A stretch of DNA of 64,000 nt from assembly GCA_026392035.1 (NCBI GenBank), contig JAPLCX010000064.1, positions 25,130 to 89,129 on the forward strand, in the 5' to 3' direction. The notes under the pieces are model-generated. The model saw only the letters and a list, made by a program, of their open reading frames with translations. It searched no databases and was not told the origin of the DNA. Numbering within the stretch: position 1 is the first letter of the stretch; every line of letters begins with the position of its first letter. This DNA is from Candidatus Auribacterota bacterium (GTDB lineage: Bacteria > Auribacterota > Tritonobacteria > UBA1439). The position numbers and the translations under genes are program-made. This document shows, in pieces, positions 51,690 to 60,442 of the stretch.

Positions 51690-51935
51690 TTTCACCACGG
51701 ACCCGCCTGCCGCCTGCCTGTCGGCAGACAGGGACGGGCAGGGAGCACGGCGCGGCCTTTGGCCGCAACCAATTTTTACCACTGAAGACACTGAATTCAC
51801 TGAACACAACATTCTACGGTAAAGAAAGTTACGAATACCAAGCGAAAAACTTTCTCCAATTAAAAAGTTTTGCACACGTGTAGTACGGAGATACACGGAG
51901 CCTGCCCGCCGGCAGGCAGGCTCTGTGGTAAAACA
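51690..51935. repeat. word-repeat element (ttcaccacggac / ccactgaagacactga) with two nested cctgcc palindromes
   Basis: Part of a 572-bp gene-free gap. 'tttcaccacggacccgcctg' is followed by a cctgcctgtcggcagacagg palindrome (about 51713-51732), 'accactgaagacactgaatt', a hairpin gcgaaaaacttt/aaagttttgc, then 'acggagatacacggag' and a second palindrome, cctgcccgccggcaggcagg, at 51901-51920. 'ctctgtggt' closes the element. It has the same theme as 10739-10910. Confidence 0.7.
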
Positions 51936-51982
51936 TCAAAGCTGTTTTTCTGAAAATTGGAGATAGTCCAGACTGATTGCGC

Positions 51983-52011
51983 TTGCCTTGGCGCTGCATG
52001 TTTTTTAGAAT
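51983..52011 (+). promoter_or_regulatory. candidate sigma70-type promoter for the TonB-like/rpsU genes
   Basis: TTGCCT (51983-51988), 17-bp spacer, TAGAAT (52006-52011), about 200 bases before the TonB-like gene. A TAG-type -10 is shared with the other promoters predicted here. Confidence 0.4.
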
Positions 52012-52110
52012 AGTGATCTCTCATGGGCGCCGGTTCAGGCGGCGCGGTGCATCAATTCCCGGGGTATCATTCCGGATGGTGCCGATATATGCGTGGGCTT
52101 CACAAGATGC

Positions 52111-52138
52111 CGTAGCGCACACTTAAGTGCGCGCTACA
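52111..52138. repeat. CTTAAG palindrome with intact flank
   Basis: cgtagcgcacactt/aagtgcgcgctacag has 13-base arms with one mismatch and a cttaag centre. Its right flank, ctacagg, equals the sequence obtained by joining the two exons of the group II intron at 43653/44312. Confidence 0.8.
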
Positions 52139-52207
52139 GGGCTCTTAAAAGTACACACTTTTATGCGGATAATCTCATTCCGAGCGCGTGATGAAGTGAG
52201 GGGTTGA

Positions 52208-52849
52208 ATGGACAGGTTCCAGCTCTTATGTGTCGCCCTTTCAACGGGGCTGCACACCGTGCTGATCGCGCATCTGCCTCCCGTGGTCTCCAAGGAAGCC
52301 GGACAGGCCTTCCCCCCCGCGATAGAGTTCTCGTACATTGAGGCCGTCGGCGGACCGGCCGGGGGAGAGCATGTGCCACATCCAGGCGAAGCGGGTGATG
52401 ATTCCTCAATCGCCAGCTTGCGGGAGGTGGGACAGGATCAGGCAAGGGCCGACTCACAGGTGCTGAAAGGTACGGGTGAGATACTCTCGGGAGTCACAAG
52501 GGAGACATTGAGGCCTCTCTCTCCTCGGGAGATAAGAAGCTCCGAGGCGTTCACTGCTGCGGTGAACCGGTACAGGAAGCAGCTCGAGCAGATACTCGAA
52601 CGGGAGGGCAAGCTGTCATATCCGCATATCGCGCTGGAGAGCGGACGGGAGGCCAGGCTGCAAGTACGTTTCTGCGTGCGGGGAGATGGAGCGCTGGAGT
52701 CAATCGAGGTGCCGCCGGCGTGCGGGGGTTTCGACCGTGAGCTCGTGGCAGGTCTCAAAAAGGCCGCGGTCTGTTTCCCTGCGTTCCCCGAGGAAATCAA
52801 ATGTGAAAAGCTCACCTTCTGCTGGCCGGTGAGTTTTGATCTGCGCTAA
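52208..52849 (+). CDS. TonB-like C-terminal domain protein
   Basis: A 213-residue protein with one N-terminal membrane segment (FQLLCVALSTGLHTVLIAHL), a polar Gly/Glu/Ser-rich linker of about 80 residues, and a C-terminal domain. The C-terminal domain reads NRYRKQLEQILEREGKLSYP, HIALESGREARLQVRFCVRG, DGALESIEVPPACGGFDREL and VAGLKKAAVCFPAFPEEIKC. That pattern (repeated helix, 'G.....F.v..dG.l', then 'a.....FPpfP') is the TonB C-terminal fold. It probably spans the periplasm to an outer-membrane receptor. No ExbB/ExbD genes are near. The linker is not the usual Pro-Lys/Pro-Glu type. rpsU follows 19 bp downstream. Confidence 0.75.
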   Translation: MDRFQLLCVALSTGLHTVLIAHLPPVVSKEAGQAFPPAIEFSYIEAVGGPAGGEHVPHPGEAGDDSSIASLREVGQDQARADSQVLKGTGEILSGVTRETLRPLSPREIRSSEAFTAAVNRYRKQLEQILEREGKLSYPHIALESGREARLQVRFCVRGDGALESIEVPPACGGFDRELVAGLKKAAVCFPAFPEEIKCEKLTFCWPVSFDLR

Positions 52850-52868
52850 AGAAAAGGAGGGGGTGAAT

Positions 52869-53036
52869 TTGCCAAAGGTAATTCTGAGGCCGAACGAGCC
52901 GGTGGAGAGGGCCCTGAGGCGATTGAAGAAGAAAATCGACAAAGAGGGCATCATGAAGCAGGTGAGGAGACACCGACACTACGAGAAGCCCAGTCAAAAG
53001 CGCCGCAGGAAGGCACAAGAAGCCAGGAGGAGATAG
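52869..53036 (+). CDS. rpsU: 30S ribosomal protein S21
   Basis: A 55-residue basic protein, PKVILRPNEPVERALRRLKK then KIDKEGIMKQVRRHRHYEKP and SQKRRRKAQEARRR. This is the standard S21 sequence, which helps mRNA binding near the 16S 3' end. The TTG at 52869 lies eight bases after AAAAGGAGG and gives the usual S21 N-terminus; a GTG at 52863 is too close to that site. The stop codon is followed directly by the next gene's start, so rpsU and the TIM-barrel gene are coupled. Confidence 0.92.
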   Translation: MPKVILRPNEPVERALRRLKKKIDKEGIMKQVRRHRHYEKPSQKRRRKAQEARRR

Positions 53037-53993
53037 TTGTTCATCGCTCCCCAGGAGAGCATGCTGGCTTTTTCTACCTCGTGGAATGCTGGTGGCAGGC
53101 TCACCCCGAGGGCGTTGCTCTTGACCCTGCGCGGGCTCGGTGTCAGGGCGATCGAGCTGAGCTACCGGCACACGGAGAAGGAAGTTGACGCGATCTCCAC
53201 CTGCTGCCGCTCGCTGGAGATGGGGATTGTGAGTGTGCATAACTTCTGCCCCCTCCCCGCCGTGCCGGATCGCGGACGCTCTCTCTCTGAGATACTCCTC
53301 CTGTCCTCTCTGGAAGAGGCCGAGCGCCAGGCTGCGGTCGAAGAGACAAGGCGCTCTATCGACACTGCCGCTGCGTGTGGCGCCCGGGCGCTCATCGTGC
53401 ATCTCGGGCGCGCGGAAATACCACCATTCACGAGGGACCTGATAGAACTCTACCGGTGCGGCCAGGAACGCTCGAAGCGCTACCGGGAAATGCACGACCG
53501 CATGGTGGAAGAACGGGCGCGGAGCGCGCGGCGGTATTTCGACAGGGCACTCCTGAGCCTGGACGCGCTCTGCCCGGATGCGTCGCGTGCGGGTGTGTTG
53601 CTCGCGGTTGAGAACCGCTTCCACCACAGAGAAATCCCCTCCCTGGATGAGTGCGGGGAAATTATGGAGCGGTTCAGGGATGGCCCGATTGCGTATTGGC
53701 ATGACATCGGGCACGCCCAGGTCATGGAAAATCTTGGTTTCTGGCGGCAGGAGGATTATCTGGACGCGGCAGCGGGGAAGTTGTGCGGGTTCCATGTCCA
53801 TGACGTGCTGCGCTGCCAGGACCACCTGCCTCCATCATACGGCACGGTGAATTTCAGCCGTTTCAGAAAGTACTGGAATCCCCTCGCGCCGGTGGTCATC
53901 GAGCTCTCTCCCGCCAATGATACCGCTGCGGTTGTGCGGGGGATTGAGTACGCCAGGCGCGAAATGGCCGGGGCATGTACGGGTGCGGGCTGA
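53037..53993 (+). CDS. sugar phosphate isomerase/epimerase-like TIM barrel protein
   Basis: A 318-residue TIM barrel of the AP endonuclease 2/xylose isomerase-like superfamily. Motifs are GVRAIELSYRHTEKEVD, MGIVSVHNFCPLPA, CGARALIVHLGRAE, GVLLAVENRFHHREIPSLDE, PIAYWHDIGHAQVMENLGF and FHVHDVLRCQDHLPP. The E (AVEN), D (WHDIGHAQ) and H (HVHD) residues form the expected metal site. The substrate is unknown. Its start is a TTG directly after the rpsU stop, with AGGAGG seven bases upstream; an ATG at 53061 (MLAFSTSWN) is an alternative start. A role in sugar metabolism or DNA repair cannot be decided from sequence. Confidence 0.82.
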   Translation: MFIAPQESMLAFSTSWNAGGRLTPRALLLTLRGLGVRAIELSYRHTEKEVDAISTCCRSLEMGIVSVHNFCPLPAVPDRGRSLSEILLLSSLEEAERQAAVEETRRSIDTAAACGARALIVHLGRAEIPPFTRDLIELYRCGQERSKRYREMHDRMVEERARSARRYFDRALLSLDALCPDASRAGVLLAVENRFHHREIPSLDECGEIMERFRDGPIAYWHDIGHAQVMENLGFWRQEDYLDAAAGKLCGFHVHDVLRCQDHLPPSYGTVNFSRFRKYWNPLAPVVIELSPANDTAAVVRGIEYARREMAGACTGAG

Positions 53994-54098
53994 CCAGATT
54001 GAGCAGAACCCAAGATGGCCCCTCGCATGACATCTCTTAACTCGATGGGATAGTGCTGCCGCGGGCACGGCTTATGGATGATCAATGGAGAAGATACC

Positions 54099-54482
54099 AT
54101 GACTAAAACCATCATCAGCACGGAAAAAGCCCCGGGGCCTGTGGGACCGTACTCACAGGCGGTGCGGGCGGGAAACATGCTTTTTATTTCAGGGCAGATC
54201 GCCATTGAGCCGCAGAGCGGGACGCTCGTGAGCGGCGATGTAGCGCAGCAGACGAAAAGGGTAATGGAAAACCTCGGCGCGATACTCCATTCCCAGGGAC
54301 TCTCGTTCGCCAACCTGGCGAAGACCACGATCTACCTCAAAAACCTCGGAGACTTTGAATCGGTTAACAGGATATACAGCGAATATTTTGATTCCGGGCC
54401 GCCTGCCCGTGCCTGCGTTGAGGTTTCGCGCCTTCCTAAAGATGCGGCGGTCGAGATAGAGGCGATCGCGGTGTATGGCTAA
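54099..54482 (+). CDS. ridA: RidA family reactive enamine/imine deaminase
   Basis: A 127-residue protein starting MTKTIISTEKAPGPVGPYSQ, with AVRAGNMLFISGQIAIEPQS, GAILHSQGLSFANLAKTTIY and SGPPARACVEVSRLPKDAAV plus EIEAIAVYG. The last contains the catalytic Arg of the RidA subfamily. RidA hydrolyses 2-aminoacrylate made by PLP enzymes and protects branched-chain pathways such as the one encoded at 29-37 kb. It forms trimers in the cytosol. The ATG at 54099 follows GGAGA by seven bases; a start seven codons earlier is possible. It stands between the TIM-barrel gene and pgi. Confidence 0.93.
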   Translation: MTKTIISTEKAPGPVGPYSQAVRAGNMLFISGQIAIEPQSGTLVSGDVAQQTKRVMENLGAILHSQGLSFANLAKTTIYLKNLGDFESVNRIYSEYFDSGPPARACVEVSRLPKDAAVEIEAIAVYG

Positions 54483-54556
54483 TGGTTGAGGGTCGAGGGT
54501 GGAGGATTGAGGATCGAGGGTTGAGGATCGATGGTTAAGGGTTGAGGGTTGACTGT
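54483..54556. repeat. tandem word-repeat (gttgaggatcgaggg)
   Basis: 'ggttgagggtcgagggtgga' then 'ggattgaggatcgagggttg' then 'aggatcgatggttaagggtt' is a run of a degenerate 14-16-base unit immediately after the ridA stop. There is no complementary arm nearby. It resembles a single arm of the other word elements. Confidence 0.7.
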
Positions 54557-54643
54557 CAGCGGGGGGAACGCGTCGAGGGAGCGCGGGGCGGTGCGCGGAA
54601 CCACGCTCACCGTGAAGAGGATCGAGCGAAAGAGGTGACGAAC

Positions 54644-56065
54644 ATGGGCGCGAACGGTGTGGTGATTGATTATACGCATATGATGGCAGACGCCATCGGC
54701 ACCGAGAACGGCATCTGCGCCGAGGATCTGAAGAGTTCAATGGACAGGGCGTGCGCCGCCGCGAGTTCAGTGCGCGCGGCTGCCGGGGAAGGGCGCATGG
54801 GCTTCTGCAAGCTCCCCTTCGACCCGTCACTCGTCAGAGAAGTCGGGGGCGTTGCAGACCGGCTCGCCGCGGCGGTTGATAATTTTGTCGTCCTGGGGAT
54901 AGGCGGGTCGGCGCTCGGCAACAGCGCGCTTCACGCGGCGCTCAACCATCCGTACTACAATCTCCTTCCCAGGGAGCGGCGCGGCGACAGGCCCCGTATC
55001 TTCGTGCTCGACAACGTTGACCCGGAGTTCGTCGCCGGCGCCATGGATCTGCTCGACCTGGAGCGGACCGCGATCAACGTGATCACGAAATCGGGGAGCA
55101 CGGCGGAGACCATGGCGCAGTGTCTCCTCTTCCTCGACGCGATGGAGAAAAGGCTTGGGAAGGAAAAAATGCGGGAGCGGGTGATCGCCACGACCGATCC
55201 GCATCGGGGGGCGCTGCGGTCGCTCGCCCTCCGCGAGGGATACCGCCTGCTCACGGTCCCGCAGGATGTGGGCGGCCGCTTTTCGGTGCTCAGCGCCGTG
55301 GGTCTTCTGTCTGCGGCCGTTTCGGGTATTGACATCGGGGAGCTCCTCGAGGGCGCGCGGCTGATGCATGAGATTTCACTGAAGCCTGAAATCTCATCCA
55401 ACCCGGCGCTCGCACTGGCGCTCCTCTACTACCTGGCCTATACGAGAAAGGGGAAGGCCATCGCTGTCATGATGCCCTACTGCAATGGCCTGCTCGGGAT
55501 CGCCGACTGGTTCAGGCAGCTCTGGGCGGAGAGCCTGGGGAAGAGGGTCGATCGCGCCGGGAGGGTTGTGCACGTGGGGCAGACGCCGATCAAGGCGCTG
55601 GGCGCAACGGACCAGCATTCGCAGATTCAGCTCTACATGGAAGGGCCGTGCGATAAGATCGTGACATTCGTAGGCGTGAGGGAATACCGGCGTGAGGTTC
55701 CGATTCCGCGTCCCGCCGTGCGTGATGATGCGCTCGATTACCTCTCGGGGCGGACGATGAACTCCCTGATCCGCGCCGAGCAGAGGGCGACCGCCCTCGC
55801 GCTCGCGCGCGCCGGGAGGCCAAACATTTCAATTGAGCTCAGCCGCGTCACCCCGCGCACCGTGGGGATGCTGCTCTACATGTTCGAGATGCAGACCGCG
55901 CTCGCCGCTGAACTTCTGGGGATCGACGCATTCGACCAGCCAGGCGTCGAGCAGGGGAAGAAGCTGACGTACGCCATGATGGGGCGCAGCGGGTATGATG
56001 AGATGCGGGAAGAGATCGAGCGGATGGAGGGGGATAGGAGCAGTAGGTACGTGATCGAGCTGTGA
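54644..56065 (+). CDS. pgi: glucose-6-phosphate isomerase
   Basis: A 473-residue SIS-domain enzyme interconverting glucose-6-P and fructose-6-P. VVLGIGGSALGNSALHAALN, VLDNVDPEFVAGAMDLLDLE, NVITKSGSTAETMAQCLLFL, VPQDVGGRFSVLSAVGLLSA and DQHSQIQLYMEGPCDKIV are the PGI signatures. The Glu of the GRFSV-following region and the Lys near the C-terminus (EQGKKLTY) serve in catalysis. It is shorter than the E. coli enzyme (about 550) and matches the compact bacterial form. The ATG at 54644 follows GAGGTGA; the longer frame runs into a low-complexity repeat. The deacetylase gene follows 15 bp downstream. Confidence 0.93.
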   Translation: MGANGVVIDYTHMMADAIGTENGICAEDLKSSMDRACAAASSVRAAAGEGRMGFCKLPFDPSLVREVGGVADRLAAAVDNFVVLGIGGSALGNSALHAALNHPYYNLLPRERRGDRPRIFVLDNVDPEFVAGAMDLLDLERTAINVITKSGSTAETMAQCLLFLDAMEKRLGKEKMRERVIATTDPHRGALRSLALREGYRLLTVPQDVGGRFSVLSAVGLLSAAVSGIDIGELLEGARLMHEISLKPEISSNPALALALLYYLAYTRKGKAIAVMMPYCNGLLGIADWFRQLWAESLGKRVDRAGRVVHVGQTPIKALGATDQHSQIQLYMEGPCDKIVTFVGVREYRREVPIPRPAVRDDALDYLSGRTMNSLIRAEQRATALALARAGRPNISIELSRVTPRTVGMLLYMFEMQTALAAELLGIDAFDQPGVEQGKKLTYAMMGRSGYDEMREEIERMEGDRSSRYVIEL

Positions 56066-56080
56066 GGGGAAAGGATCCCA

Positions 56081-56899
56081 ATGCCCTTTATAAAGAAGAG
56101 GAGGGTTCCCATCTTCCTCTACCACGGGGTGAGCGAGTGTGAAACCGACGCCATACGCGATCCGATCTACGCGCTGCCGATCTCGGCGATCAAGGCTCAG
56201 GTAAACTGGCTGCGTAGTCATGGCTGTGCCGCGGTGCCCCTTGACGCGATCCTGGCGCGCGCGGGGACGGAAGGGAGCGCGTTCGTCATCACGATTGACG
56301 ATTGCCTCGCGAGCGCGTACACGCACCTTTTCCCGCTCCTCCTGAGCGCGGGATGCAGGGCCGTGGTGTTCCCCGTGGCGGGACTGGTGGGGCGGAAGGG
56401 CTGGGTGAGATGGGGCGAGCTCGACGAGATGCGTCGAGCGGGGATGGAAATCGGCTCCCACACGATGAGCCATGCGAATCTGGCTGCGATATCCCGGCAT
56501 GAAGTGACGAGGGAACTCCGGGAATCAAAGGGGCTCCTTGAAGACAGGCTGGGGGCGCGTGTGAGATTCCTCTCACTGCCGGGCGGCTACCATAGCCCCA
56601 CGCTCGCGGCAGCCGCGATTGAGGAGGGCTACGAGGCGATATGCGGCTCCGTGTTCGGCTACAGCCGTTATGGAGCGGATCGTTACGCGCTCAAACGGTT
56701 CTGCCTCAAACAGGGTGACGGGGAAGCGATCGTCCACCGCGTCATGAGAGGGGCATTTACGCCACTCGCAACGCGCTACTTAAGAGAGCGGGGAAAAGAT
56801 GCGTGCAGGCGGTTGATGGGGGAAAAATTTTATGCGGTGGTGCGGGGCGCGCTCACGCCGCGCGGTACGCCTGCGGGCCTCCCCCGCTTCCCCGTGTGA
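56081..56899 (+). CDS. polysaccharide deacetylase (NodB homology domain)
   Basis: A 272-residue carbohydrate esterase family 4 protein. VPIFLYHGVSECETDAIRDP is followed by FVITIDDCLASAYTHLFPLL (D73, D74; the usual motif is T[FI]DDG, here Cys replaces Gly), VVFPVAGLVGRKGWVRWGEL, then MEIGSHTMSHANL with metal ligands H127 and H131. LSLPGGYHSPTLAAAAIEEG is the third motif. Such enzymes deacetylate peptidoglycan, chitin-like or exopolysaccharide sugars. No signal peptide is evident, so the substrate may be cytoplasmic or lipid-linked, in keeping with the adjacent polyprenyl glycosylphosphotransferase gene (convergent). It is translationally close to pgi. Confidence 0.85.
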   Translation: MPFIKKRRVPIFLYHGVSECETDAIRDPIYALPISAIKAQVNWLRSHGCAAVPLDAILARAGTEGSAFVITIDDCLASAYTHLFPLLLSAGCRAVVFPVAGLVGRKGWVRWGELDEMRRAGMEIGSHTMSHANLAAISRHEVTRELRESKGLLEDRLGARVRFLSLPGGYHSPTLAAAAIEEGYEAICGSVFGYSRYGADRYALKRFCLKQGDGEAIVHRVMRGAFTPLATRYLRERGKDACRRLMGEKFYAVVRGALTPRGTPAGLPRFPV

Positions 56900-56920
56900 G
56901 GTTGCATGCTCGTTGTTCCT

Positions 56921-56957
56921 TCGCTTTAAACTTTAGACTTTCAACCTTGAACCGTAG
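56921..56957. repeat. word-repeat arm (ctttaaactttagactttcaac)
   Basis: 'cgctttaaactttagacttt' with 'caaccttgaaccgtagt' lies between two convergent genes. It matches the text before ribBA (47160) and before ribE (50948). Confidence 0.6.
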
Positions 56958-58355
56958 TTACACGCCCCTCGCGCTGAGCACCACGCCCAATGTCTTGAGC
57001 ATTATCCACAGGTCAAGGATGAGGGACATGTTCTCGATGTAGTAGAGATCGCAGACGAGCTTCTCCGCGTGCGACTCAAGGCTCCCCGCGTAGTTCAGGG
57101 TTACCTGCGACCATCCGGTGATCCCCGGCTTGACCTCCAGCCGCTCCGCATAAAACGGGATGCCGCGGATGAGCGAGCGGACGAAGTGGGGGCGCTCCGG
57201 CCGGGGACCGACGATGCTCATGTCTCCCTTGAGCACGTTGAAGAACTGAGGCAGCTCATCGAGGTGGGTCCTGCGCAGGAACCGCCCGAACCGTATTACC
57301 CTCGTGTCACCCGGGCGTGACCATACCGGCCCGGTATCTTTTTCAGAATCCGCGCTCATCGTCCTGAACTTGAGCATGGTAAATGGGCGGCAGTGCAGCC
57401 CCGCTCGCTCCTGTCTGTGAATGACCGGGCCGGGAGAGGTGAGTTTGATGATCAGGGCGATGGGCGCCATGAGCACGGGCCCGGCGAACACGATTCCCAC
57501 GAGCGAGAGCGCGATATCCATCACCCGTTTGATCCCTTTATACGGACCGCGCCCGTAGCGGACGGTGGTCAATTCAATCAGCGGGACATTTTTCTCTGCG
57601 GCGGTGGCGGCTACCCGGCCCACGACGGCTTCATAGAGATTAGGGACCGTCTTGAAGATGATGTCCGTGTTGATGAAAAGGGAGAATATCAGGGCGACCT
57701 GGTCCCGGGGGAGATCGGGAGATGAGATCACCGCCTCGTCCACCGGGATTCTCTTAATGATCGAGGGGATATCGTTCACGGAGCCGAGGATCATGCGCCG
57801 GTCGACGCGCGGCTCTTCTGCCCCCGTTGAAACATACCCCACCAGCGTGCATTTGACGCCCGTGCGGCGGGTGAGATGGAGCATCAGGCGGAAGGCGTTC
57901 TGATCGGTGCCGATAATGAGCAGGTGGGAGACGAAGTAGTCGTGGCCCAGGATGGCGTTGATGAGGCGGCGGACCAGGACTCTCCACGTCGTGATCAGGG
58001 CTGCCGTGATGCCCCACGAGATCAGGATTACCGACCGCGGATAGGCGAGGGCGCGCGAGTAGAAGGCCGCCGCGATAATGATGAGCGTGCTCACGGTCAT
58101 GGCCTTGACGATGTTTGAGAGGCTCTCGATGTTGGTCTTGTATTTTGGCTTCTCGTAGAGGCCGAACACGTAGAGGCAGATCAGGCGCAGGAGGACGATG
58201 AACACCGCGATCCGCTTGTAGGCGTCAAAATTTGCCTGGCGCACGTCGATGCCGAAACGGAGGGAGAAGGAGAGCAGGTCGGCGAGGACAATGAGCACGA
58301 TGTCAATGATCACCCCGGCGCCCACGATCAATCGAATCGATGGTTTTGCTTTCAT
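56958..58355 (-). CDS. polyprenyl glycosylphosphotransferase (initiating exopolysaccharide sugar transferase)
   Basis: A 465-residue membrane enzyme that transfers a sugar-1-phosphate, usually glucose or galactose, to undecaprenyl phosphate. Four or five N-terminal spans (1-125) are followed by a nucleotide-binding-like domain (about 130-260: LLIIGTDQNAFRLMLHLTRR). The C-terminal catalytic domain has KRVMDIALSLVGIVFAGPVL, LTSPGPVIHRQERAGLHCRP, FTMLKFRTM and HLDELPQFFNVLKGDMSIVG then PRPERP. These are the WbaP/WcaJ/CpsE signatures. It starts an exopolysaccharide or lipid-linked oligosaccharide. A coiled-coil membrane protein gene lies just upstream on the same strand, and the GT-C block at 1-7.7 kb could use its product. 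Confidence 0.9.
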   Translation of the reverse strand: MKAKPSIRLIVGAGVIIDIVLIVLADLLSFSLRFGIDVRQANFDAYKRIAVFIVLLRLICLYVFGLYEKPKYKTNIESLSNIVKAMTVSTLIIIAAAFYSRALAYPRSVILISWGITAALITTWRVLVRRLINAILGHDYFVSHLLIIGTDQNAFRLMLHLTRRTGVKCTLVGYVSTGAEEPRVDRRMILGSVNDIPSIIKRIPVDEAVISSPDLPRDQVALIFSLFINTDIIFKTVPNLYEAVVGRVAATAAEKNVPLIELTTVRYGRGPYKGIKRVMDIALSLVGIVFAGPVLMAPIALIIKLTSPGPVIHRQERAGLHCRPFTMLKFRTMSADSEKDTGPVWSRPGDTRVIRFGRFLRRTHLDELPQFFNVLKGDMSIVGPRPERPHFVRSLIRGIPFYAERLEVKPGITGWSQVTLNYAGSLESHAEKLVCDLYYIENMSLILDLWIMLKTLGVVLSARGV

Positions 58356-58411
58356 AGTGACCGATGCGGTGCTGAGCGGCCTCCCGCTAATGTAAAAATC
58401 TTTGGAGCGGG

Positions 58412-59212
58412 CTACGATTTATTCCCGTCGGGCTCGCGGGCGAACTTTACCAGAAAGCTCTTCTGAACCTTCGCGTCCTGGGAGGTCTCCACGATGTCTG
58501 CGAGGCACATCCTATTGTAGAGTTTCTTCACCTTCGCTCTTCCTATCTGCACGCCATCGTGCTCGATCGTGCCCTCATCCCCTGCTTCGATCCCGTCGGC
58601 GCTCCCCACATTGAGGATGATAAAATTGTACGTATTATTAAGAATGAGGATCTGACCCGCGATCTCACTGACCGACGGGGCTGCCTCGGTGACGACCGTT
58701 TCCTTGAGCTGAATGTCCTGCGCGATCGGGGTGCCGACCCCCTGCGCCAAATTGAATTGGGCCATGCGCGTTTCCATCTCGGATTGCTTCCTGCTGAGCT
58801 CCTCGATCCTCTCGTACATCTGCATCTCCATCTCTTTGCTTTCCTTCAGGCGTTTCCGCAGATACGCTGCAATCTCTTCCTTCCGCGCGGCGTTATCTTT
58901 CGCCTCCTTCTCGCGCCCCTCGATCAGGCCGAGACGCTGTTCCAGGTCACGGATTGCCTGTTTTTTCTCATCCATGCTTTTTTCAAGGCTTCGTCTCTTG
59001 TACTCGATCGCGATGATTTCTTCCTTGGTCTGGGTGAGTTTGTCCTGGAGCGAGATGGTCACGAGGTTCTGAGAGTAATACTTCGCGTAGAAATAGGCAA
59101 CCGCCGCGCTCTCGGCGAGTATGATCAGAATGACCACGAGACTGATCGGGTGCGCTCTAAACGCAGTCCCGTGTCCCTTGGGGCGGTGTGTGCGTGGCGT
59201 GGTTTCTTCCAT
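58412..59212 (-). CDS. membrane-anchored coiled-coil protein with C-terminal beta domain
   Basis: A 266-residue protein. It has a short basic cytoplasmic tail, one span (ISLVVILIILAESAAVAYFY), then about 110 residues of continuous coiled coil (LQDKLTQTKEEIIAIEYKRR, RSLEKSMDEKKQAIRDLEQR, LIEGREKEAKDNAARKEEIA). The C-terminal domain of about 75 residues is beta-rich (QILILNNTYNFIILNVGSAD, GIEAGDEGTIEHDGVQIGRA). The 'NVGSADGIEAGDEG' segment resembles the C-domains of MreC and other periplasmic coiled-coil proteins. Its role is unknown, perhaps as a scaffold for surface-polymer synthesis with the adjacent transferase. The start is the ATG at 59212. Confidence 0.7.
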   Translation of the reverse strand: MEETTPRTHRPKGHGTAFRAHPISLVVILIILAESAAVAYFYAKYYSQNLVTISLQDKLTQTKEEIIAIEYKRRSLEKSMDEKKQAIRDLEQRLGLIEGREKEAKDNAARKEEIAAYLRKRLKESKEMEMQMYERIEELSRKQSEMETRMAQFNLAQGVGTPIAQDIQLKETVVTEAAPSVSEIAGQILILNNTYNFIILNVGSADGIEAGDEGTIEHDGVQIGRAKVKKLYNRMCLADIVETSQDAKVQKSFLVKFAREPDGNKS

Positions 59213-59309
59213 AGAATTGAATATCTCGACAGCCCAGCGTTGTTCTTATCGCGCAAGGCCACCCGGTCGCGTAATGGGTCAGTTTTGCAGGGGTAACGGT
59301 AAATGATGT

Positions 59310-59405
59310 TCGCCACGGATTTTCACGGATAACCACACGGATGGCCGCAGATGAAGCTTTCTTTTGATCTGTGAATATCCGTCATAATCCGTGTTCATCC
59401 GTGGC
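59310..59405. repeat. word-repeat inverted element (cacggatnnncacgg / ccgtgttcatccgtgg)
   Basis: The left arm is 'gccacggattttcacggata' with 'accacacggatggc'. The right arm is 'atccgtcataatccgtgttc' with 'atccgtggc'. The loop is about 30 bases. It has the same theme as the arms at 29211 and 50757. It lies between divergent genes. Confidence 0.72.
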
Positions 59406-59455
59406 CCCCCTCCTGTCAACGGCAGCACGTAAGACGCTGCCATCGGGAGAAAAGA

Positions 59456-60442
59456 GTGAATCCCGTGGCTTCGTTAGCGCGCGTAAAAAAAATCATCAGG
59501 GACGGCAAGGTATTTGCGCTCACCACGCATATATACCCCGATGGTGATGCCATCGGTTCCACGATGGCGTATCTCCTCCTCCTGAAATCGATGAACAAGA
59601 GCGCGGTCGCCATCATCCCGTCACCGGCCCCTCTCATATACCGTTTCCTCGACAGGAGAGGGGACCTGCTCGCGTACCATAAAAAATATGATCCCCTCAT
59701 TGCCGGGGCGGACGCCCTCTTCATCCTTGACTCCAGCACGAATGACCGCCTGGGGCCGATCTATGAGGTGGCGCGGCGCTCCGGGGTCAGGCGGGTGTGC
59801 ATCGACCACCACCCCGGCAATACGGTCGAGGCGGAGACCAAGTTTGTGAAAATCGATGCCTGCTCAACCGCGCAATTGATATACGAGCTCTATCTTGCCT
59901 GCGGCCGTGAGATCGGGCGGGACGCCGCAATCGCCCTCTACACGGGGATGCACACCGATACGGTTTCGTTCAACTTTCTTGGCACGACTGCCCGCACGCA
60001 CGAAATAGTCGCCGATCTCTTGAGGAGGGGAGTTGATCCCAAAGAGGCATGGCTGCGGATGTATGGGAATGATTCGCCCCGCTTGATGAAACTGGCGGGA
60101 ATTACACTCGAGGGACTTCGCACGGCGGCCGGGGGCCGCATCGCGTGGGTGGTGATACGGGAATCACAATGGCGGCTGCTGCGTGTCAACCCGTCTGAAA
60201 CGGAATCGATTACACGCTACCCGCTCACGTTGCGGGGCGTGGGGGTCATCGCCCTCTTCTGTGAGGAGGGGAGAAGACAGGTCCGCGTGAGCATGCGGGC
60301 GCTGGACCGCACCGATGTGGGGAAAATCGCGCGCGCCCTCGGCGGGGGAGGCCACAGTACCTCGGCCGGCGTGCGGATGCAGGAACCCCTCCCCAAGGTG
60401 GTCAGAAAGATAATCAAAGCACTGATGAGAAGAAAACCCTAA
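59456..60442 (+). CDS. DHH/DHHA1 phosphoesterase (NrnA-like)
   Basis: A 328-residue phosphoesterase. The DHH domain has ALTTHIYPDGDAIGSTMAYL (Mn-binding His and Asp), LFILDSSTNDRLG and RVCIDHHPGN, the DHH motif. The DHHA1 domain has LGGGGHSTSAGVRM at the C-terminus. This is the layout of bifunctional oligoribonuclease/pAp phosphatase NrnA and related c-di-AMP or nanoRNA hydrolases. It probably finishes RNA decay to mononucleotides or recycles pAp. In many genomes such genes lie near rbfA/truB or rnr; here they do not. It starts with GTG at 59456, with GGGAGAAAAG upstream, after a repeat element between divergent genes. Confidence 0.87.
   Translation: MNPVASLARVKKIIRDGKVFALTTHIYPDGDAIGSTMAYLLLLKSMNKSAVAIIPSPAPLIYRFLDRRGDLLAYHKKYDPLIAGADALFILDSSTNDRLGPIYEVARRSGVRRVCIDHHPGNTVEAETKFVKIDACSTAQLIYELYLACGREIGRDAAIALYTGMHTDTVSFNFLGTTARTHEIVADLLRRGVDPKEAWLRMYGNDSPRLMKLAGITLEGLRTAAGGRIAWVVIRESQWRLLRVNPSETESITRYPLTLRGVGVIALFCEEGRRQVRVSMRALDRTDVGKIARALGGGGHSTSAGVRMQEPLPKVVRKIIKALMRRKP

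Noticed and set aside
52812..53825. 337-codon minus-strand frame across rpsU and the TIM-barrel gene
   Set aside because: Antisense to S21 and a conserved TIM barrel.
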